DNA from: Valencia hispanica
Lineage: Eukaryota > Chordata > Actinopteri > Cyprinodontiformes > Valenciidae
DNA length: 64,000 nucleotides
Direction: 5' to 3'
Assembly: GCA_963556495.2 (NCBI GenBank)
Contig: OY747705.1
Span: forward strand, 23,053,501 to 23,117,500
How positions within the stretch are numbered: the first letter of the stretch is position 1; every line of letters begins with the position of its first letter. A model generated the notes under the pieces. That model saw only the letters and a list, made by a program, of their open reading frames with translations, was not told the DNA's origin and searched no databases. This document shows positions 61,601-64,000 of this stretch, in pieces. The position numbers and the translations under genes are program-made.

Positions 61601-64000
61601 TGATTTATTTCACATACCGTTTAACAAACTGATATATTTTAGGTGTTTATTTATAGTAATCAGAAAGATTATGGCTAACAGCTAATGAAGACCCAAAATG
61701 CAGCTGCTCAGAAAATTAGCACATGACATTGGACCAGTAAAAATGGAACACAGAAATGTGATCGCATGGCCATGTCATGGCCTACACAGCAATGGGGACA
61801 ACTGCTGTCAAGACAGGTGTCCGGCGTACAGCCACTGACATCCACAAGGAGGATAAGCCATAAAAGGTCACTGCTAAAGAAACTGGCTGTTCACAGAGTG
61901 CTGTATCCAAGCATGTTAATGGAAGGTTGAGTGGGAGGAAACAAAAAGGTGGACAAGCAACAGCAGGAAGAGAGCAGAGGCACAGAATCCAAGCTGCTTG
62001 AGGTCCAGTCAAGTCAACACACATTGAGGTTGATGTGTTTTTGATTTCCCATGAGTTGTACAGTACTCAGATGAACTGCTGTATTTAAAAAAATACTCTT
62101 TATGTATAAATTGACTTGATTTGGGTATCCTTGTAATCTGCAGGTATTGGTTCGCCTACCAGGAAATTTAGGAAGATTTCATGTTCTAAACGTGGGGTTC
62201 CCTAACACCCAAGAAGAGCTGATCACTTCAATACCATGTTGCATTGATGCAGTAATTCATGCAAAAGGTGCATTAACCAAGAACTGAGTGCATATACTAT
62301 ACAGTGCATGGATATACTTTTCAGTAAGCTGTATAGAAAAATATTTAAGTGATCTGATATAATATTCAAATTTTCCAAGACACAAATTATATAACATAGG
62401 AGTTTCACTTTCTAAACTTAATTACTGAAAAAATTAACATTTCCAGGATATTCAAATTTATTTAGATGGTGACAGACACTAAAACATGATCTCATCTTGT
62501 AGAGAACTCTAATCAATGGTCCTACAGCTAAACTGTTGGAGACGACTAAAAGCAGCACAGCTCCTCCATGTCTGTGTAAGAGCAGTTAGAAGGATACACT
62601 GCTGTGACAGCAGAGTAGGCTATACAGATGGCCAGAAGAAAAAAGGTGACGATCGGGTAGAAGAGAGTACACATGATGTAAAAGATGGCCCTAGAAACAA
62701 AATCAAACATTGTATTCATGAAAAAGGGTAAAATATACAGTTCACTGATTAGAGCTTATATTCCCACTTACCGGCTTCCCTCCTTCAGTAGTGCAAAAGC
62801 AACGCTTAGACTTGACCTCAGAAATATCAGCATAATCACGATGATGGCCTCAATCACAATAAGCAGGATCACTAAAAGACAAAGAACAAAAACACTTTTA
62901 TCTGGTTTTTAATAGGAGAACTGCGCTTCTGCCAAGCTAAATTATACACTGTTTTGGTATTAGGTTAACCACTTTTAGTAATAACACATGTGCAGCCATC
63001 GTTTCAGGTACCGAGGTCAGAAACACCCGACATACATGTTAAAAAACATGCAAATTAAATAATAAACCAGAGTTAGAAAAGAAAGAGGTTACATATAGGT
63101 TGATTATAACGTACTGAAGACGAGCCATGTCTGGCTGTGCTCAAGGTAAACGCTGAGATCTGTCTGGAAGCCAATATCAGAGATGGTGATATTTGAATCT
63201 GGCTTTGTTTTCAGGACACTGTACTCTTTGAAACAGTGCCAGATACCTGAGAGAAAGACAAAAATAGAGCCACTGTAATATCGTTTATCATAGAACAGAA
63301 GAATAGAATAGAATCCCCCTTCATAACAGCAGAACTAAAAGTAAAACTATTAAGAGATGCAATCGAGTTGTGCACTCGGTAGACACCGGTGAAGAAAGTT
63401 GGTGCACACTCACCATAGCCGGCTGCAGAGACAATACTGCAAATCATGAGCCACAATATCACACAAGCAATGTAGCGCAGGAGAAGGATGAAGCTCAGAC
63501 TGAGCACCATGGTTATTCCCAGGCCTCTGTGGCAACACAGAGACAGGATAGCATGAGAAAAAGCAAACACACTGTTTAGCTTCTTCTGTGTAACGGTGGT
63601 CAAGCAAATATAGTCATCTGTGAGAGCATTTTCAGACAGGATTACATCTTTGCCTGTCCAAAGTAGAAATGTGTAAAGGAAATGACGCTCAAAATAAGCA
63701 AGTACTTTTTACAAGAGGAACTGGCTCTATTACCAAACTACTTACAATATACAGACTTGCTGTTTTTACACGACAAGGACCTGATAGTTCACTGTGTATA
63801 CTTTAACCAGTCAAAATTTTCTTTCTTGTTAAATTTCTTCTCCTTCAGAAAAGCATATAATAAATTTTAAGAGTTTATAAGACAACTTTTTATTTTAAAC
63901 CAATGCCGTACTTACATTAAGATCCATATCCAGGAATTTGCATAATCCTCCAAGATCTTTATGCCAAGTTCTTTGGCATTCAGCAGACTAGCTATTCTTC
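53150..64000 (-). CDS. SLC44A5: choline transporter-like protein 5, 3' part (runs off the window)
   Basis: SLC44 family proteins are multi-pass membrane proteins linked to choline uptake. Exons in transcript order: beyond 64000-63916, 63526-63414, 63246-63115, 62871-62772, 62690-62598, 61473-61386, 61138-60876, 60591-60497, 60408-60305, 60194-60121, 59415-59345, 56502-56414, 54884-54800, then either 54550-54435 or 53274-53150. Phases agree throughout, giving 501 or 504 residues of an expected 700 or so. Diagnostic blocks are [68 protein letters not shown] and [16 protein letters not shown]. Hydrophobic membrane segments alternate with short loops, and NIT and NLT sequons lie in the presumed outer loops. 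The exon 60591-60497 ends at a GC donor. The paralogue call (A5 rather than A2 or A4) rests mainly on position next to LHX8. Confidence 0.93.
54435..54550 (-). other. SLC44A5: SLC44A5 proximal alternative terminal exon
   Basis: Joined to the exon at 54800 this reads [20 protein letters not shown], the canonical SLC44 C-terminal motif, and ends AKSSASS with TGA at 54435-54437. It is the expected ancestral-type last exon. The acceptor is CTCAG before 54550, and the phase equals that of the distal exon, so the two are interchangeable by splicing. Confidence 0.85.
55560..56250. repeat. tandem duplication, about 210-bp period
   Basis: AATTAACACTCTAATGGCCA at 55721 recurs as AATTAACTCTCTAACAGCCA at 55931, with matching flanks before (ACAAACGAAAAATGT at 55678 / ACAAATGAAAAATAT at 55888) and after. 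It ends near a GATAAATCAGGCCCA motif. Probably a MITE-derived dimer in an SLC44A5 intron. Confidence 0.65.
56735..56870 (+). mobile_element. Tc1 terminal relic
   Basis: AAGGTATTTTATTGGGATTT matches the subterminal block of the 17112 family; nothing else of the element remains. Confidence 0.45.
57310..57342. repeat. (AT)n microsatellite
   Basis: About 16 AT units, 35 bases left of a Tc1 element. Confidence 0.9.
57378..58622 (-). mobile_element. full-length Tc1-like transposon with 45-bp inverted ends
   Basis: Left and right ends are inverted repeats of about 45 bp that differ at only three positions (core TGCTGCACATAAGTA, then TTGAACACCTG). The - strand begins the transposase with [20 protein letters not shown] at 58424, and the complement of the DLNPIE region lies near 57610. 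Frames are broken, so only the ends look well kept. It lies in an SLC44A5 intron, with (TA)n tracts on both sides. Confidence 0.85.
58622..58646. repeat. (TA)n microsatellite
   Basis: About 12 TA units directly abutting the right end of the Tc1 element. Confidence 0.9.
58800..59262 (+). mobile_element. LINE 3' end with GAATT tail
   Basis: Contains GGAGGTTTCTTCCTGTTAAA, GGGGAGTTTTTCCTCTCCAC and AAGTGCCTTGAGATGACATC and ends TGAATTGAAAAATTGAATTG, the 3' UTR of a widespread fish non-LTR element. No coding part. Confidence 0.7.
59795..60100 (+). mobile_element. tRNA-derived SINE
   Basis: The head reads like a tRNA (GGCGGAGCTCAGTGGTAGAG, then B box GGTTCGATTCC at 59842-59852). The body has TCCTTGGGTAAGACACTTCA. 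The tail, GTAAAGCGCTTTGAGAGTCT then TATATAAATGCAAG, resembles a LINE tail and is probably shared with the partner LINE. It sits 21 bases from an SLC44A5 exon. Confidence 0.75.
61571..62470 (+). mobile_element. Tc1-like transposon, internally deleted, both ends present
   Basis: The left end GAGCATCTCAATAACTAT and the right end (TATTCAAATTTATTTAGATG) are inverted. The interior has GCATGGCCATGTCATGGCC and AACTGGCTGTTCACAGAGTG, antisense partners of the copy at 49441. It occupies most of an SLC44A5 intron. Confidence 0.7.

Overview
This window is nuclear DNA of a bony fish. It is AT-rich, and its genes are split by GT-AG introns. The introns and spacers are full of degenerate Tc1-type DNA transposons, tRNA-headed SINEs and non-LTR retrotransposon pieces with GAATT-rich 3' tails, a repeat mix typical of teleosts. 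A percomorph, perhaps a cyprinodontiform, is my guess from the repeats. Four protein genes could be assembled exon by exon, with every splice phase agreeing.

Layout: (1) 2-13131, + strand: the 3' part of TNNI3K, a cardiac TKL-type kinase (ten exons, 335 residues in the window). (2) 14098-31046, - strand: a complete ERICH3 gene (14 exons, about 1666 residues), tail to tail with TNNI3K; its last exon is a 2.95 kb glutamate-rich block. (3) 31.3-44.5 kb: a gene-free, repeat-filled interval. (4) 44789-50755, + strand: complete LHX8, a LIM-homeodomain factor (9 coding exons, 364 residues). (5) 53150-64000, - strand: the 3' two thirds of SLC44A5, a choline-transporter-like protein, tail to tail with LHX8 and continuing beyond the window. 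It has two alternative last exons in tandem.

Gene order and orientation (TNNI3K > , < ERICH3, LHX8 > , < SLC44A5) match the human 1p31.1 block as I know it. CRYZ and TYW3, which lie between ERICH3 and LHX8 in human, are not visible here. The genes do not form a pathway; they are a conserved neighbourhood of unrelated developmental, ciliary and transport genes.

I found no new multi-gene system. The points most worth following are the tandem alternative 3' exons of SLC44A5, a pogo-like element carrying six copies of a 15-bp motif plus a perfect palindrome, a hAT-type MITE nested in a Tc1 copy with an exact 8-bp target duplication, a ciliary-type promoter signature at ERICH3, a GC-AG intron in SLC44A5, and the loss or relocation of CRYZ/TYW3.
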